From assembly GCF_905220365.1 (NCBI RefSeq), contig NC_061135.1:1629501-1693500 (forward strand): a stretch of 64,000 nucleotides of DNA, read 5' to 3'. Shown here one piece after another: positions 1-13,304 of this stretch. The position numbers and the translations under genes were made by a program. Source of the stretch: Vanessa cardui. Its lineage: Eukaryota > Arthropoda > Insecta > Lepidoptera > Nymphalidae. The notes beneath the pieces were generated by a model. It saw nothing but the letters and a program-made list of their open reading frames with translations, was not told where the DNA came from and did no database searches. Within the stretch, counting starts at the first letter, position 1, and each line of letters opens with the position of its first letter.

Positions 1-1139
1 TCTAAATATTTATTTATATACATTTAATTAAATATTGTATTATGATATAAATAATAGGTTTAAATTGGAAAAAAAAAGATATATGGAAACTGTTTTATTA
101 TTTTTGCATTTTATTTTATATAACAAAGTATTGAATTATATATACTTAATTGAATATTTTTTTAAGATCATTTATTCCGTATTTAATAGATTAATATCAA
201 TGTAACGGATTAATTAATTAGATTAAATTTATGTTTAGCTTAATTAGTAATTGGGTGTCAACAAAGCGCTATTACAATTTGCAAATCGTTTAAATTACGT
301 CTTGATTTTTGTTTTTGAATCGAATAAATTGATATTATAGGTCTATTCGATTACGTTTATCGATTAAGTGAACGGTAATGAGCTCACTGTTGCTGTTGTT
401 GTAAGTCTGATCCGGTCAAATTGTTGTCATTTCATGGATTTCAATAAAGTTGTCATTGTATAAAGTTTTATGTATCTTTCATTTACATACAAAATAACCT
501 TCTATATATATTACATTACCAGTTTCCACCCACGGCTACACCCGCTTGCGATTGAGAGGAGAGGTGGACTTATGTACGTTTTCGGGGTGAAAAGTAACTT
601 CTATTCCAGACTATAATATATTCCTGGGCTAAATTTAATTCGGACTAGAAATTTGGCCCATCTTGCTTGACATACATAAATTGATACTATGCCATTTATG
701 GTACGTAAATGGTAAATTAATCTTAATTATTTATACTATGATTTTTAAGCTGTGTTTTGGAATTACAGCTGTAATTTTAATTATTAACAAACCCGGCAGC
801 ATGCTGATAATCGATTTTTATAATACCAATAATTTATATAATCGCTATACGTAACTTGAATATCTAAATACACTTTGCAATAAATTTCTTCAATATTTAA
901 ATCAAGACCGTGATGAATAAAAAATACATATATAATATCATTTGCAAACCGTACTTTTCAAATGTCATTGATAAAGGTTATTGATTACTATTCTTCAAAT
1001 ACCGTAGAACATTTGTTTGAAAACGATTTGATTGTTAGAATCAAAATAAACCAAGCGGTGTGATATTTACTTATCGCTGTCATTATTTAAACTAATGCCA
1101 AAAAAATGGATTGATCTTTTGATGAAACTATCTTTTATG
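1..1139. other. AT-rich intergenic DNA, no gene seen
   Basis: Very AT-rich sequence. The only sizeable open frame (663-854) has low-complexity composition and no recognisable domain. I see no repeat family I can name here. Confidence 0.5.
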
Positions 1140-1189
1140 CATTATGATTGATGGAAAACTATTTTTGTAGATAAGAACTACTTCAGGAG

Positions 1190-1640
1190 ATTAGAGCTAA
1201 TCCCTCAAGCTTATCTTGAGTATGTTCTACATTGCATTGTATCAAATAATTTCTGTAGTAATATTGGCTACTGTCTTCGATATAAGCACGCACGTATACT
1301 CATATATAATAAGATACCGGAAAATATAATCAAATTACCATTTTCAAAATTTAAAAAGATTATTAAGACTAAATTAATAAATAAATCATATTATTGATTA
1401 AAAGAGTACTTTTTAGAAAGAAACGCCTGGAGTTAGGCTCGGGTTCCATCATAGGACACTAATTACTGACAATAACAGCATTGTAAATTTGTTTATTTGA
1501 AAAGAGCAACTATGCGAGTTTCTTGCCGTTTCTTCTCGCTAGAAGCTGCTTTCCGAAATGGTTGTAGTATTTAATTGTTGACGATTCAAAAACGCTTCAT
1601 TGTGAAGTTTACTTAAATAAAATTGATTTTATTAGATTTG
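1190..1640 (+). mobile_element. LINE 3' end (CR1/Jockey-like), 5'-truncated
   Basis: On the plus strand a decayed reading frame around 1290-1430 encodes a tail with YNKIP, LPFSKFK and an ending NAWS, typical of the reverse-transcriptase C-terminus of lepidopteran CR1/Jockey-type LINEs. The same kind of tail is seen on the minus strand at 57394-57669. A stop interrupts the frame. The following 3' UTR (about 1500-1640) shares the GACGATTCAAA block with the other LINE tails in the window. Confidence 0.65.
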
Positions 1641-1649
1641 AAAAGAGAT

Positions 1650-1940
1650 TTTTTTATGGTATAGGTTGGCAGACGAGCATATGGGCCACCTGATGGTAAG
1701 TGGTCACCATCACTCATAGACAATGACGCTGTAAGAAATATTAACTATTCCTTACATCGTCAATGTACCACCAACCTTGGGAACTAAGATATTATGTACC
1801 TTGTACCTGTAGATACACTGGCTCACTCACCCTTCAAACCGGAACAAACAATACTGAGTACTGTTATTTGGCGGTAGAATAACTGATGAGTGGGTGGTAC
1901 CTACCCAGACGGGCTTGCACAAAGCCCTACCACCAAATAA
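1650..1940 (-). repeat. Interspersed repeat C (SINE-like), full-length copy
   Basis: About 290 bp, from TATGGTATAGGTTGGCAGAC to AAAGCCCTACCACCAA. The same sequence recurs at 21452-21755, 28690-28977, 48043-48325 and 61311-61582. The T-run at the plus-strand start suggests a poly-A tail on the minus strand, as in a retroposon. No coding capacity. Confidence 0.75.
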
Positions 1941-1999
1941 ATTTATTTACTCTTTAAAATTAAGTGTATGTAATTCATCTTTTAAGGCACGATGTAAGG

Positions 2000-2184
2000 T
2001 TATAATTCATCTCGTGCTCGGCGGTGAAGGAAAACATCGTGTGGAAACTTGCATGTGTCTAATTTCATAAAAATTCTGCCACATGTGTATTCCACCAACT
2101 CGCATTGGAACAGCTTGGTTTGTCTGCTCAAAGGGAAAGGAGACCTTAGCCCAACAGTGGGAAATTTATAGGTTGTTGTAGTTG
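2000..2184 (+). repeat. SINE A, headless copy
   Basis: Starts at TTATAATTCATCTCGTGCTC and runs to the GGTTGTTG tail. The tRNA-like head present in other copies (for example 29224-29514) is missing, so this copy is 5'-truncated. Confidence 0.75.
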
Positions 2185-2589
2185 TGGGATGTGAAGGCCG
2201 TGACGTAATAAGCCATGTGTTCGGAATAATTTGAAGGTACAACTGTCACATTATTCATTCTTTTGAGAGCGTCGAGTCGGAAGCTAAATTTTACTATAGA
2301 TACAGTTCGGACTATCCAAACGAAACCGTTGGTAAACGCAATTATGGTAGTTAAATGCACTTTTTTATAATTAGTGATTCTGATTACCTACAAAAAAAAA
2401 TACAAGAACTATCATACTGCATCTTTGTGGTTAATTTTCTGAGACCTACCCAATGAACCCAGTACCAGAAGCTCTTACCGATGACTTGCGTCCCACTGAT
2501 CTAACGCCATCGTCGTCATATGTAGTATAATACGTTTATATGTACGTATTTTTTTTTCTTCTTACCCTTTTACTTTCTCTTTGCCTCTG

Positions 2590-2780
2590 AAGCTGTTTAG
2601 TATACACTACGAGCTGTGCCCGCGACCTTGTACGGGTTTGAATATAACAAAATAATGTATGTAGCCTAAGTTACCCTATTATATCAGTTATCTGCCAGTG
2701 AAAGCCTCGTCAAAATAGGTCCAGCCGTTCCAGAGATTCGCCGGAACAAACAAACAGACAGACCGAAAAAAATGTAAAAA
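2590..2780 (+). repeat. Degenerate Helitron/MITE-like repeat
   Basis: Contains GAGCTGTGCCCGCGACCTTG and a block ending in GTTCCAGAGATTCGCCGGAAC followed by AAACAAACAGACAGACCG. Such blocks are common at the ends of old lepidopteran non-autonomous elements. The boundaries and class are uncertain. Confidence 0.35.
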
Positions 2781-2832
2781 ATGTTATTTTGGTATATGTA
2801 CCGTGCATGTGTAAATAAATATTATGCATTAA

Positions 2833-2917
2833 GGTGGTAGCTTCACTTAATTGTTTATTGACGATTCAAATGTACTTGTAAAAGCCCACTTGAATAAAGT
2901 TTATTTTGATTGATAAA
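2833..2917 (+). repeat. LINE 3' UTR fragment
   Basis: Short plus-strand copy of the LINE tail block (TAGCTTCACTTAATTG, then GACGATTCAAATG, then CACTTGAATAAAGTTTATTT). The same block appears on the minus strand at 21085, 32545 and 57170. Confidence 0.6.
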
Positions 2918-2919
2918 AA

Positions 2920-4673
2920 AGGACTATTTTAATATTACAAACAGACACTCCAATTTTATTATATGTACCTATACATTTATTATTTAAACTATACAATATA
3001 AACAATAGCAATTTACTAGTTCTAGAATATCGTAGCAGAATATCACAATTGGACCCACGGTGGCTCTCGATCGATTAGAAGATCAATTATTTAAAACGTC
3101 ATTCACTAAGAACTATCTGCGATATCATTTACTGTAAAACTGTGGTTACCTAGAGCCAAAGTAATTTACTCGCTATTAATTGTAACTTATGAAAACAAGT
3201 TTCCATTGTGTTGTTTTTCTCGATCAAGATCGTATCAACGAACCTAAAAAGCTGTGCCGTAAATAGCCTTTTCTGCGCCCTTTTCGAGATTCTATAACTA
3301 CGCCCTATTTTAGCAGACCCTTTGCCTATTTTACTGTCACACTCACTATAACCGCAGGTTCACTACTGCAAATGCGTTGCCCATTAACGATAAACACTAA
3401 ACACAAATACGCTCGTGCGCTGCCAAAAAATGAGCGCGATGTATGTTTTTAATGATACTAGCACGTAAGTAAGTTTGTATTAGAATCGAGTACCGTAGCC
3501 GTACCGTAGCCATTTACCGAGTAGACCCCCTAGGTCAGCGGAATCTTAACAAGAGCAAAACGAAAAAACAATAGTCCTGCCAAGTCTGTCTATTCTTGCG
3601 CCCTGTGCCTGGGCACAAGTGGCACCGCCCTATTTACTCCACTCCTTAAAAGTATGATAAATATTAAATTCCAAGACATCTTCGTACCCTAAGTAATTAA
3701 AATAAATTATACACATATTTACAAATGCTTAATGAAGTACAAAAATATACAATATACTATTTAAGATTTTAGTAGTATAAGTATTTAAAACAGTATATTT
3801 ATTATGGTTTTTATTTTTAGCTGGTGTAATTCGATATTTCAACATTATCTACGAATTGAAATAAAACTAGTTATAACGGATTTGAATCGCGTATATTAAT
3901 TATTTTTGATATCCCGACGTTTCGAGCACTTTACAGCGTTCGTGGTCAGTCACAGTCTACCAGTGAATATGTAATAATCGCGAAAATTTAAGACAACATT
4001 ATTATCTACGAATGTCTAGTAAGCGAGACTGAAGTTTGTCAACCAACAATTAAAACAAACAAAGCAAGCAAACACAAGCATCGTGAAGAAATCTTTAAAG
4101 AGTCCCCTGGAATTCCAAGTTTCAACTACCTTTAAATAACAAGGATTTTCTTTTGATCTTAATCGACCTCGAAACAGAAATAACAGTCCTAGTTATTAGA
4201 AGTACAATTGACTCTGTCACTACGCCATGTGATTGAGTGAACACTGTGTGTTTTTACGTCATAATTACATACGAATTAATCCTTTGATCTTTTGATTACG
4301 CGGCATGTAGTCAAATAAACGGATGTATCTAATAAGGTTACATAAATAAACGTAAATAATAGAAGCATTATATAAGTAGCAATGTTTTCATTTTATTATG
4401 TACTTTCGGGTATTATTAGTAACGAGATATACTGTAATTTTGTTTTACTTTAATCTTAGTTGTAATTGAAATACATTATTAGTGGTCGCCTCCGGCTTCT
4501 TTTGCGTTTTAGGAGATTGGTTGTTACGAATTAGGTAAAAACGTAGGCAATGTCCATTCTTGATGTTCAAGTTTGCTTCACACTATTTTTCATTAAATTC
4601 GCTTCATTGGTTTGGTCGTGAAAGAGCGACGGACAGACATAGTTAATTTCACATTTACAATATTAATATAGAT
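2920..4673. other. Intergenic DNA, no gene seen
   Basis: No supportable coding exon. At about 3885-3995 there is a block with ATCCCGACGTTTCGAGCACT and CAGCGTTCGTGGTCA that looks like a repeated lepidopteran element, but only one copy lies in this window, so I do not classify it. Confidence 0.45.
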
Positions 4674-5026
4674 CAGTAGTTTCCAAACGTATTTTTCTCG
4701 TGGACCACTTTCAAAATTTTATTGGTTTCGTTTTACCCTCTGCTGTTACATTTCTACCACATTCTTAAAGTCGCCAATAAATAAAAATTGTGTCGCTTCT
4801 GATTTACGTTTCTGTATTCCAAGGTAAAATAAAAACGAAAAATAGTTTTCTAACACTTTACTTATTAAAAGAATATTAATAAGAAAAAAATATTAAGGTA
4901 ATATAACTTTGCTTACATTTTTGCTCTTTAATATGAAAAACTGATAAATTTTCATGGACCCCCATTAACATCTTATAGACCCCCCCCCCGCCTGGGGGTC
5001 CACCTGGACCACTTTGGGAATCACTG
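4674..5026. mobile_element. Non-autonomous hAT element (MITE), 353 bp
   Basis: Imperfect terminal inverted repeats: left CAGTAGTTTCCAAACG, right end reading CAGTGATTCCCAAAGTGG on the other strand. A perfect 8-bp direct repeat ATATAGAT flanks it at 4666-4673 and 5027-5034. An 8-bp target duplication with CAG-type termini is the hAT signature. No transposase frame remains. Confidence 0.8.
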
Positions 5027-6438
5027 ATATAGATGATGCAACAGGCGACCAATATGCGTTTAGAAATTAGTCGGATCAGAAAACCGACTTTAACCAGTTT
5101 CGCCGTACCTAATGTCATGTATTATTTATTTTTATATTTTTATATTTTATTTATTATTATATTTTGTACTGATAAATATTAGATTTGATCCATAAAGTCA
5201 AAGTGGCCTTTGCAAGTCCAGCACTAGTCTTATACAGGGTTTACTAAACCTAGTTTATCCGTAAAATGGTCCAAAACTACTTATACGAAAATTTGGAAAA
5301 TAGCTCTCTGTAAATAGTCACTCTTTACGAGTCGAAAATGTTCAAAAAAGAAAACTATTAATTATATTATAGAAACAGACCGACCCTGCCAGTCGTGATT
5401 TACAAATCCTTGACAGTTTAAGGATTGGTATATCTTACTGGTCAAGGGTGAATTCTATCGCCATTCTAACATAATTTAAAAAATAAAACAAGAATTAAAT
5501 ACTAGTCCATAAAGGTTGCATATATTCGCAGTTATGGATCATGTGGTCATATGGCTTTGATGATAACTTGCTTATACATTCTAGGCATCTTGTTTTACGT
5601 CGTAATTATACACCTGTTTGAATTATTGCGTGATCAGTCGCCATTAGTGAGAACAGACTTATCAGATCAAACATTGTTTTGTTATATTTTATCTAAAAGT
5701 ATGCGATCTCGGTATTATGCGATGTCGGACGAATAAAAGTATGTTACATTTTTCCTCAAATCATACCTGAGTTTCGACTTTTTTAATTTAATTTAACAAC
5801 ATCCAAGGACTCACATTTGCCCGTGCCTTTATTTTATTCTACTTTACACTTGGCGCTTAATATTTTTTATTTTTGCTGATGAATAGATCTTCGCAGGAGT
5901 TCAAGCTAGAGGTCCTCTTGGAAGACGTGGAATAATATAAATAATAATAAATAATAATAAATATAATGAGTTTGATTTATATAGCGTTTATTCTTCTATA
6001 TTTAAATCTGGCAAGTACTATTTGGATTCAGAAATAATTTAACAATGTGAAATCGTCAACAATTTAAATAGTATTTGATGTCTATCGATGAGTTTATAAT
6101 AGATATTACTACTTATTCTGACAATAGTAATATGTCCTTATATCAACATTTTGGAAAGAAAGAAACACAAAAAGGCTATTCACAAGAAAAAATGTTAAAT
6201 ACAAATAATAATAACAATTTATTAGAGATAGTACAACCCGGCCATATTCAAGGAATGTCTTACAGACAACCTTTATTACGAGATATTATTAAAATAAGGC
6301 ATTGGAGCATTGCATCATTGAAAATAATTAGTGTACTTAAAATTTAATTTAAATTAGATTATTCTGATTTCTCATTGTGATCTTATAAGAAAATTGTTGT
6401 TTTAGGACTGTTAACTAATATTTTGTCCATATTTTTAC
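5027..6438. other. Intergenic DNA, no gene supported
   Basis: Two small plus-strand open frames (5551-5736, 61 codons with hydrophobic start; 6075-6347, 90 codons, Asn-rich) have no recognisable domain, no codon bias I can judge, and no splice partners. I do not call them genes. Confidence 0.4.
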
Positions 6439-6444
6439 TTTATT
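6439..6444 (-). promoter_or_regulatory. Candidate polyadenylation signal of the transporter gene
   Basis: AATAAA on the minus strand about 180 bp downstream of the transporter stop codon. Confidence 0.45.
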
Positions 6445-6622
6445 TCATATGCGAAAATCTAAGGTTAGGAAATGGGCAAGATATCCTTGTTTATGTTAAG
6501 ACGGTCAGCTTGTGATATTTCTTTGAAAAATTTCAATCGTCGCAAGTTTCTATTACAAAATTGATGGATTGAAAGAAAAACGTCATCTTATAATTTAAAA
6601 CATCTTTATATAATGACTTTGG

Positions 6623-9600
6623 TTACACGTTCACAGACTTCTTGCTTTGAGCTTCCTCAGCATCATTAAGCAGTGGCGCCGAACCACACAGACGCATGTT
6701 CTCCGTATAGGGAATGATACCAACGCAGACTCCCGCAATTATCACCCACACACCGCCGACGTAGAATGTAATATCCCAACTATTCGTTATGTCAAAAAGA
6801 AGACCTGAAAAGTAATTAAATATTTATTAATAATATATTTATTTTCATGAACGAATGAAATAACTAAATTAATACATTTTCTCGTATCTACTGAATATAT
6901 TTGAAATACGATAATTATGTTGAAATGCTTCTGTAATTTTTGTCAATTCAAAAAGGTCTTAAAAGCGGCTAGTATCGGCTTTACTTACAACTATTACTAA
7001 TCTGGTATCCAGCAAACTACTGTTTTAGTTTTTCTGTTTTTATAAATTGAAATTAGAAAGCTAACACATTATTGCCGGCTAGTTGTCGGAAAAAAACGCG
7101 AGTTTTTCTTTTTATAATTTTTGCAGTTTTTAAAAAGTTGTATATAGATTACTATAGCGCCCGTATGAAGCCGGGTATATAATCAAAAAAAAAAAAAATC
7201 TATAACCAATCCTTTTACATAATAATCAGATACCGGGTTTAGTTTTGTTTTATAACGTAGATAATAAAGTATTAGAGAGACAGACACATGAGTAAGCCCG
7301 AAGATAATTAAAAAAAGGTATTAACTGCAACTGTAATGTAACTGCAACTTTTTCTTAGTGTTAGTAGCAACTGATACATGAACTATGAACTACAGAAGGC
7401 TTAGCATTATAATAAAATCCTAAATTAACCATGAAGTACTGTGTCATACACGTTTTATGTGTTAATGTGTAAAGAAAAACAACTTACCTCCAAGTGGAGG
7501 ACCAATGAGATGTCCAAGCCCTTGACTCAGCAAGATAAGACCATAACCGAGGGTGAAATAGTCAATAGGCACCAATTTTATCAAAATAGCTGGCGTGTAA
7601 GAATACGAGCTGGCATATGAGAGCCCGAATATTGTGGATATCACGGCGAGAGCCCAATAGTTGGTGATAAATAGAGGGTATGCGCCGATAGAGATGCCAC
7701 AGATAAAAAGGCATACCGCAAATGCTTTCGTTACATCCAGCCAAGGTTGGTCACCAGCCCAGCCCAACGCAACCTGCAAAGAGTAAGCCATGTTACTATT
7801 TATTTCAAATGTTATCTGTTATTTTAACATTTATTTAAATCGAATTTTTTATCATTATGGATGTCTACTTCCAAAAATCATCGTATCTTCTGTCACTTGT
7901 GTAAAAGTTTGATGTTTTAAAGCGGATATATTTTCGGGGATTATTTTCTTTATTCCAAACTGGTAATAGTAAATAGTCACAACCTGGTAAATTACCCACT
8001 GCTGGGCTAAAGCCTCCTCTCCCATTATGGAGAGAGTTTGGAACATATTCCACCACGCTGTTCCAATGCGGGTTGGTGGAATGCACATGTGGCTGAATTT
8101 CGATTAAATTAGATACATGCAGGTTTCCTCACGATGTTTTCCTTCACCTTCGAGCATGAGATGAATTATAAACACAAATTAAGAACATATATATAGTGGT
8201 GCTTGCCTGGATTTGAACCCGAAATCATCGGTTAAGATGCACGCGTTCTAACCACTGGGCTATCTCAGCTCATAATAGTAATAGTAAGTACTGTTAGGCT
8301 CAAATTAACAATACAATCGTACTTTTAATAAGGTCAATGGTCAGAAACAGGTGAATTTAAAAAACAGATTTTCGCTTAAAATTTGGCCGAGTATCATGAG
8401 GTTTTCAATTGCGGTATAAGAGTTAATAATCAATCTTGACGATGATGAGAGTTACCGTGAAGAAATCGAAAGGTATATAATGCGGATAGGAGTATCATAT
8501 AGGAGTATCCACCTATCCACATTAGAGCAACCTAATGAGATAAGATCCAAATCATGTTTGGAAGGACAGAAATCCTTTACCGATCTGTGGGACAATTCAT
8601 ATTTAGATTATTACATGGCATATTTATCCCGTGGAAATTCGAGCACTTTGCAGTTAATTTAGAAGACCTAATGACGTCATGGAAGAATCTTAAAGCTTAT
8701 ATTGAACACTTGAATTATTATTTACACATGTGTTTATCTATTTTCGGTTCAAGGTTTTGGTGACAATTAACACATTTTCTACAAATCATATTAGTCTTAA
8801 TATAGAATCATTATGTTACAAGGCAAATATACCAAAGGCTTATTAAATATTTACAGTTCAAAATAGATAAGATATACCGTACGTATTGTACGATTGAAAA
8901 ATCTCTATCATATTCAGATGCAAGTGATTGAGATAAAATAGATAATAATATTTTCGATCTTGTTGACGTTAATTCATTTTTAATAACAGTATTATTTGTA
9001 TATGTATTAATGAATCAATCAAAATTGAGAGTAAGTAAAGAACGGTAAATAAATCTGCTTGGTTAAGAATTTCACTCTAAGACAAAGATTTTTGGAGATT
9101 TAACTGCTCTTTGATAGATAATAAGTTACCTTCTTTTTTATATTAATCTTGTAAATATATTTTTTTATTTCATGATATAATTTATTTAAATGCATTTTGT
9201 TTATAATCATATAGTGTCATATTATAGTGTCCAAGTGTTACAATAAAATGATAAAAAAAATCTTAATATTATAAATACTCGAAACTGAAGTCAATATACT
9301 AAGCTTCACACTTAACGACAGTAAAGTATCTAATATCTATATATGGACAATCTTTCATATGAATATACAATTGATAGGAAAGATTTAAAAAGTATTTTAT
9401 AGGTACGTATCGACAACCATGAGACAACAAGCTAAGTAGAGTCACTATTATATATATGGCCTAAAGATCAAGTTACTATCAACATTTGATACTCACAATT
9501 CCAATCCCACTCGCGATACCAACAATACTGATCATCGTGGCTCCTCCATCTATATTCATAGTTGTCATATAGGACTTCAGGAAGAAGTAAGGGATGATGG

Positions 9601-12495
9601 CCCACACCGCGAGGATGAGGGACGCCAGGTTGAAAATGAGGAAGTGAAACTCAGTGAACATCTTGAAATCGAAGGTGCTTTTGAAGCCGTCGATAAGTTT
9701 GTCGTACCATCTCTGAAATATATATGTATGTTTAAGAATATAGTTGGATCATATAACCTATACATACAGGTTCTACTGCAGGGTAAAGGTTTCCTATCCA
9801 TTTCACCTCTGAAAAAAAGTATTACTGAAGTTCGAAAGTTTTTCAATGATTTCCGATGATTTTCAAATCTTGGACCATCAGTTAGATACCTAAGAAAGTC
9901 TCTTAAGGTCTTTTATTAAGGAGCAGAAGAGTTGCTGGGTGCTTCTTGTGCTTAAGATGGATCTGGATTCTGGTTCCCTCATTCGAAACAGATTTGTGGA
10001 TACACATATTATTGATTCACATTCCACCTATTCAGTTTTACTCTCGATGTTTTCCTTCACCGCCGAGCATGAGATGAATAATAAACACTATTTTCAAGCC
10101 CTCAATGCACAATGCAGTTGGTCTATTCAACGTTAATACGCCTGTTGTATAATTTATTGTGTTTATTCTGAAATACATAACTTCTACCGTTCGCTCACAA
10201 TATTCAGCCTTTGTTTAGTCTAGATATGGATCAATCTACGATACCGTATAATTATATTATTTATGATACCTTACGGTGTCAATTTTATTTTGCTGTAGTT
10301 AGAGCAAACATTGTCTATATTTTCCGTTTATTTTCTGTTCTGTTTGTTTTACGGAACTATGTAATTTAAGTTTTTAAAACTGGGCTAAAATTTATAGGTC
10401 TTGTCATTGTTATAATATATTACTTATATATCCGAAAAAAAAAATCTTAGTAATTACTGTTCATGTATACCAATGGGTCATATGCAATTTAATTGATTAG
10501 CAATACATTTAATATATTGCGACGTAATGTATTTTTTTAAAAGTTTTAGATGTGTAATCAAATTAGACATAGAACCATTGATAGAGATCTAATTTTATCA
10601 ATAACATTACCAACCTTATTATCGTCGGAACCCGACCACAATGACCAAGTGGAATTCCTGTAAATATCAGGTAACGACGAAGCCCGCAGCTTATATCTCG
10701 GTATGTTCATCATCGCTCCACGATGCATGATCGTATTCTTATATAACGCCATGTCCCTCAAATAATGATGATCTGTGTTGATTTGTCTCGTCAACCAACC
10801 CGGTTGCTGAGGAGGCTCGATGGGAACAGCCTTGGTTGGCATTGGCTTCTCTTGTTTTGTTTTGGCATCCGTTGTATTTACTACAGCATTCTTTGTCGTT
10901 TCATTATGTTGACTATGTTTTACGTCATCAGCTTTTTTGGAATTTTCAGTTTCTGCTGTTGCTTTAGGTTTTTTTGCCATCACCGTTAATTTCATTTTAG
11001 CTGGTTCCGTCAGCGTATTCGCTATGGAAGGTTCCACGTTTAAATTCACTTCCGATCGTCGTCTTGTGAGTAAATCGGGATAATTTTGTACGATTATATT
11101 GTATAGACGTTTGTTAGTCATTAGCTTTTCGATAACCTCAAATGGAACCTACAATAAATAACGACATAAGTTATTAATATCATATTACATTAATAATAAC
11201 GTATGTTCACACACACATCTATATTAATATTGTAACTGCGAAAGTTACTCTACTACGGAAATAGGCATATTTCCTCTACACGCTCAAAAAGCTGAACCGA
11301 TAGAGATGAAATTTGGCGTGGAGATAATTTAAGTCCAATGGAGGGGGTAAATGGGGCATTTATATAGTAAATTTTAATAGTGGAATTTTTTGTATTATAA
11401 ATTACGTACCTGGTCGCCTGTTTGTATAAATGTCGGCAAATGTATGTCCGAATGTACCCTTTTATAAGACTGTTCAACGTTCGCTTGTGTTGTTGCCTCC
11501 AGCTGCTCAGCTGCGGCTAGTGTTGTCGTCAACGTTGCCAAAATATACTCTGGACTCTTACCACTTTTGAGTAAGTCATTAAGTTCATCTGCACTCAGAT
11601 ACAATGACTCGGCACCAATTGATTTCAAAGAGACAGAGCCAGCACTTGATGATTTTCGGGACCTTGTTTTAGCTTGTTTCTTTTCTCTTCTTTCTTTAAT
11701 TATTATCCAATCTGGATCTCTCATAAGAGCACCGCAGACACATACATTTAAAATCGTACCAGCTAGTAATACAAGTGTATTTCTCCAATCATAAAGCTGT
11801 ATAAAGAAATCAGTTAGCGGCGAATATATTAATGTACCAAATCCGATACCACACGACGCTATAGATACTGCGAGGGTTCTTCTCTTATCGAACCAAAATG
11901 CAACCGCAACTACTGAGGTTACATAAAATATTCCCATCGCCAAACCACTGATAACACCAAGAGTCAAACACAACATTTCCACTGAATTACTTAAGGCAGC
12001 CAATAAGAAACCAACAGTTGACAGTAAAGCCGCAACCATTGTCATGACTCTGCAACCGTACCTGTCGACTAGAGCACTCATTATCGGACCTGATATTAAA
12101 GGTATGGAGATGAACAAGCTACCGATCAGTGAGGTCTTTGATTGTGATTCATTGAAGTAGTTCGTGAATTCTTCGTGTAAAATACCGAAGGAGTATGCCA
12201 GGCCGTCCGCACAAGCAGATGTTAGGAATGCAGCGAAGACAACGACCCATCCCCACCCTCCATCAGGGATAGGTGGCAATTTATCAGCATCTTCTTCTGA
12301 AAATATACTATCGAGGTCTTCCAGACCTTCAAACTTAACACGCTCTCCTGGAGGCGAATCGTCCTTAGTGTAATGAGGTACTATTTCTTTATTAATTTCT
12401 AATTTAATCGAGTTTATTTTGTTGATGTCCTTCAAATCTTGACCGATTTCTGTATGAGTGTCACCGTTGGACTTGTAAGTTTCATTGCCGACCAT
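6623..12495 (-). CDS. Monocarboxylate transporter, SLC16/MCT family
   Basis: Membrane transporter of the major facilitator superfamily; SLC16 members move monocarboxylates such as lactate, usually with protons, across the plasma membrane. The substrate here is unknown. Coding exons: 12495-11410, 11148-10615, 9712-9497, 7773-7488, 6804-6623 (767 aa; all phases agree). Residues 78-83 are DGGWGW, the MCT family signature in TM1. FDKRRTLAVSIASCG at about 202-216 is the second conserved motif, near TM5. Six TM segments lie in exon 1 and the rest in exons 3-5. Exon 2 (residues 363-540) is hydrophilic, Lys/Thr-rich and forms most of a very long central cytoplasmic loop. The start ATG sits in a good context (AAAATGG). 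The exon 2 donor is the unusual GTTGGT. Intron 4 contains a SINE. The family is certain; the paralogue is not. Confidence 0.93.
7978..8270 (-). repeat. SINE A (tRNA-derived, Metulj-like), full length
   Basis: Complete copy on the minus strand, with the tRNA-like head at the high-coordinate end (A-box-like GCCCAGTGG, B-box-like GGTTCAAATCC) and the tail at about 7978. It lies in intron 3 of the transporter, between exons 9712-9497 and 7773-7488. Similar SINEs are known in butterflies; the family name is from recall, not a search. Confidence 0.8.
10040..10095 (-). repeat. SINE A fragment
   Basis: Short internal piece (GATGTTTTCCTTCACCGCCG, then AGCATGAGATGAAT) matching the body of the SINE A copies, in transporter intron 2. 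Confidence 0.6.
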
Positions 12496-13304
12496 TTTGT
12501 GATGTGTTTAAGTCTATCTTAATAATCTCATAAACAAAATATTCGAGATCTGTAACAAAAGTATGTTTAATATAGAAAATACGAACATTAATATTAGAGA
12601 GGTAATCATATTCGGAACAAATTATATATTCCCAAAAAAAACGCACTCGTAGAAAACTTCATTTTTTCTGAATACCATAAAGTTAACATTATATTTATAT
12701 CATAAGATTATAAACTTTAGTAAATATTTAATAAATTCTCATCTAAAATGATTTTTCAATATCCATTTAACATATCGCCCAATTGAAAGCACGTAGGTAT
12801 TACATATCTATAAAATTAAATATTTATAACAGACATGTATAAAATAAATTAACAGAAAAAAGTGACTTCAATAACTTATAACAATAATATCGCAGTCGCG
12901 TTTTCTGGAATTTATTGAAGTTTCATTTTGTGTTTCCAAAATTCATCATCATATCTTTATGAAAATCTGTAAATTCGAAACCTATCGAATTTTGTATCAA
13001 ACATCTAACTACATCTAAACTTTATAAATATGCCCGGTGTACGTGTAAACATATAATATTGAACTAATGTTTTTATTTGTTAAAGTATGCTTGTTTCTAT
13101 AAATATACTCCTTTCTTGTTATTATTTAAACGCCTTTTGTAATACCACAAATGTAAATAAAATTATCGGTGAATCAATAAAGATAAAATCAAATCATAAA
13201 TATTTATACTCTTTCTTTGGTCACACACATAAAAAATGTGGCGTACTATGAAAATACATTTACATTAAAAAATAATTGTATTTTTTTTTAATTAATGACC
13301 CATT
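12496..13304. other. Upstream region of the transporter gene
   Basis: AT-rich. It should hold the 5' UTR and possibly the promoter of the minus-strand transporter, but I see no TATA box or initiator I would defend. Non-coding upstream exons cannot be excluded. Confidence 0.4.

Noticed and set aside
6075..6347. 90-codon frame, Asn-rich
   Set aside because: Low complexity with no recognisable domain, in AT-rich DNA.
7978..8270. tRNA genes at the many GGTTCAAACCC and GGTTCGATTCC sites
   Set aside because: Each is followed by the same long conserved body and recurs many times. They are heads of SINE A and SINE B, and the cloverleaf is not complete.
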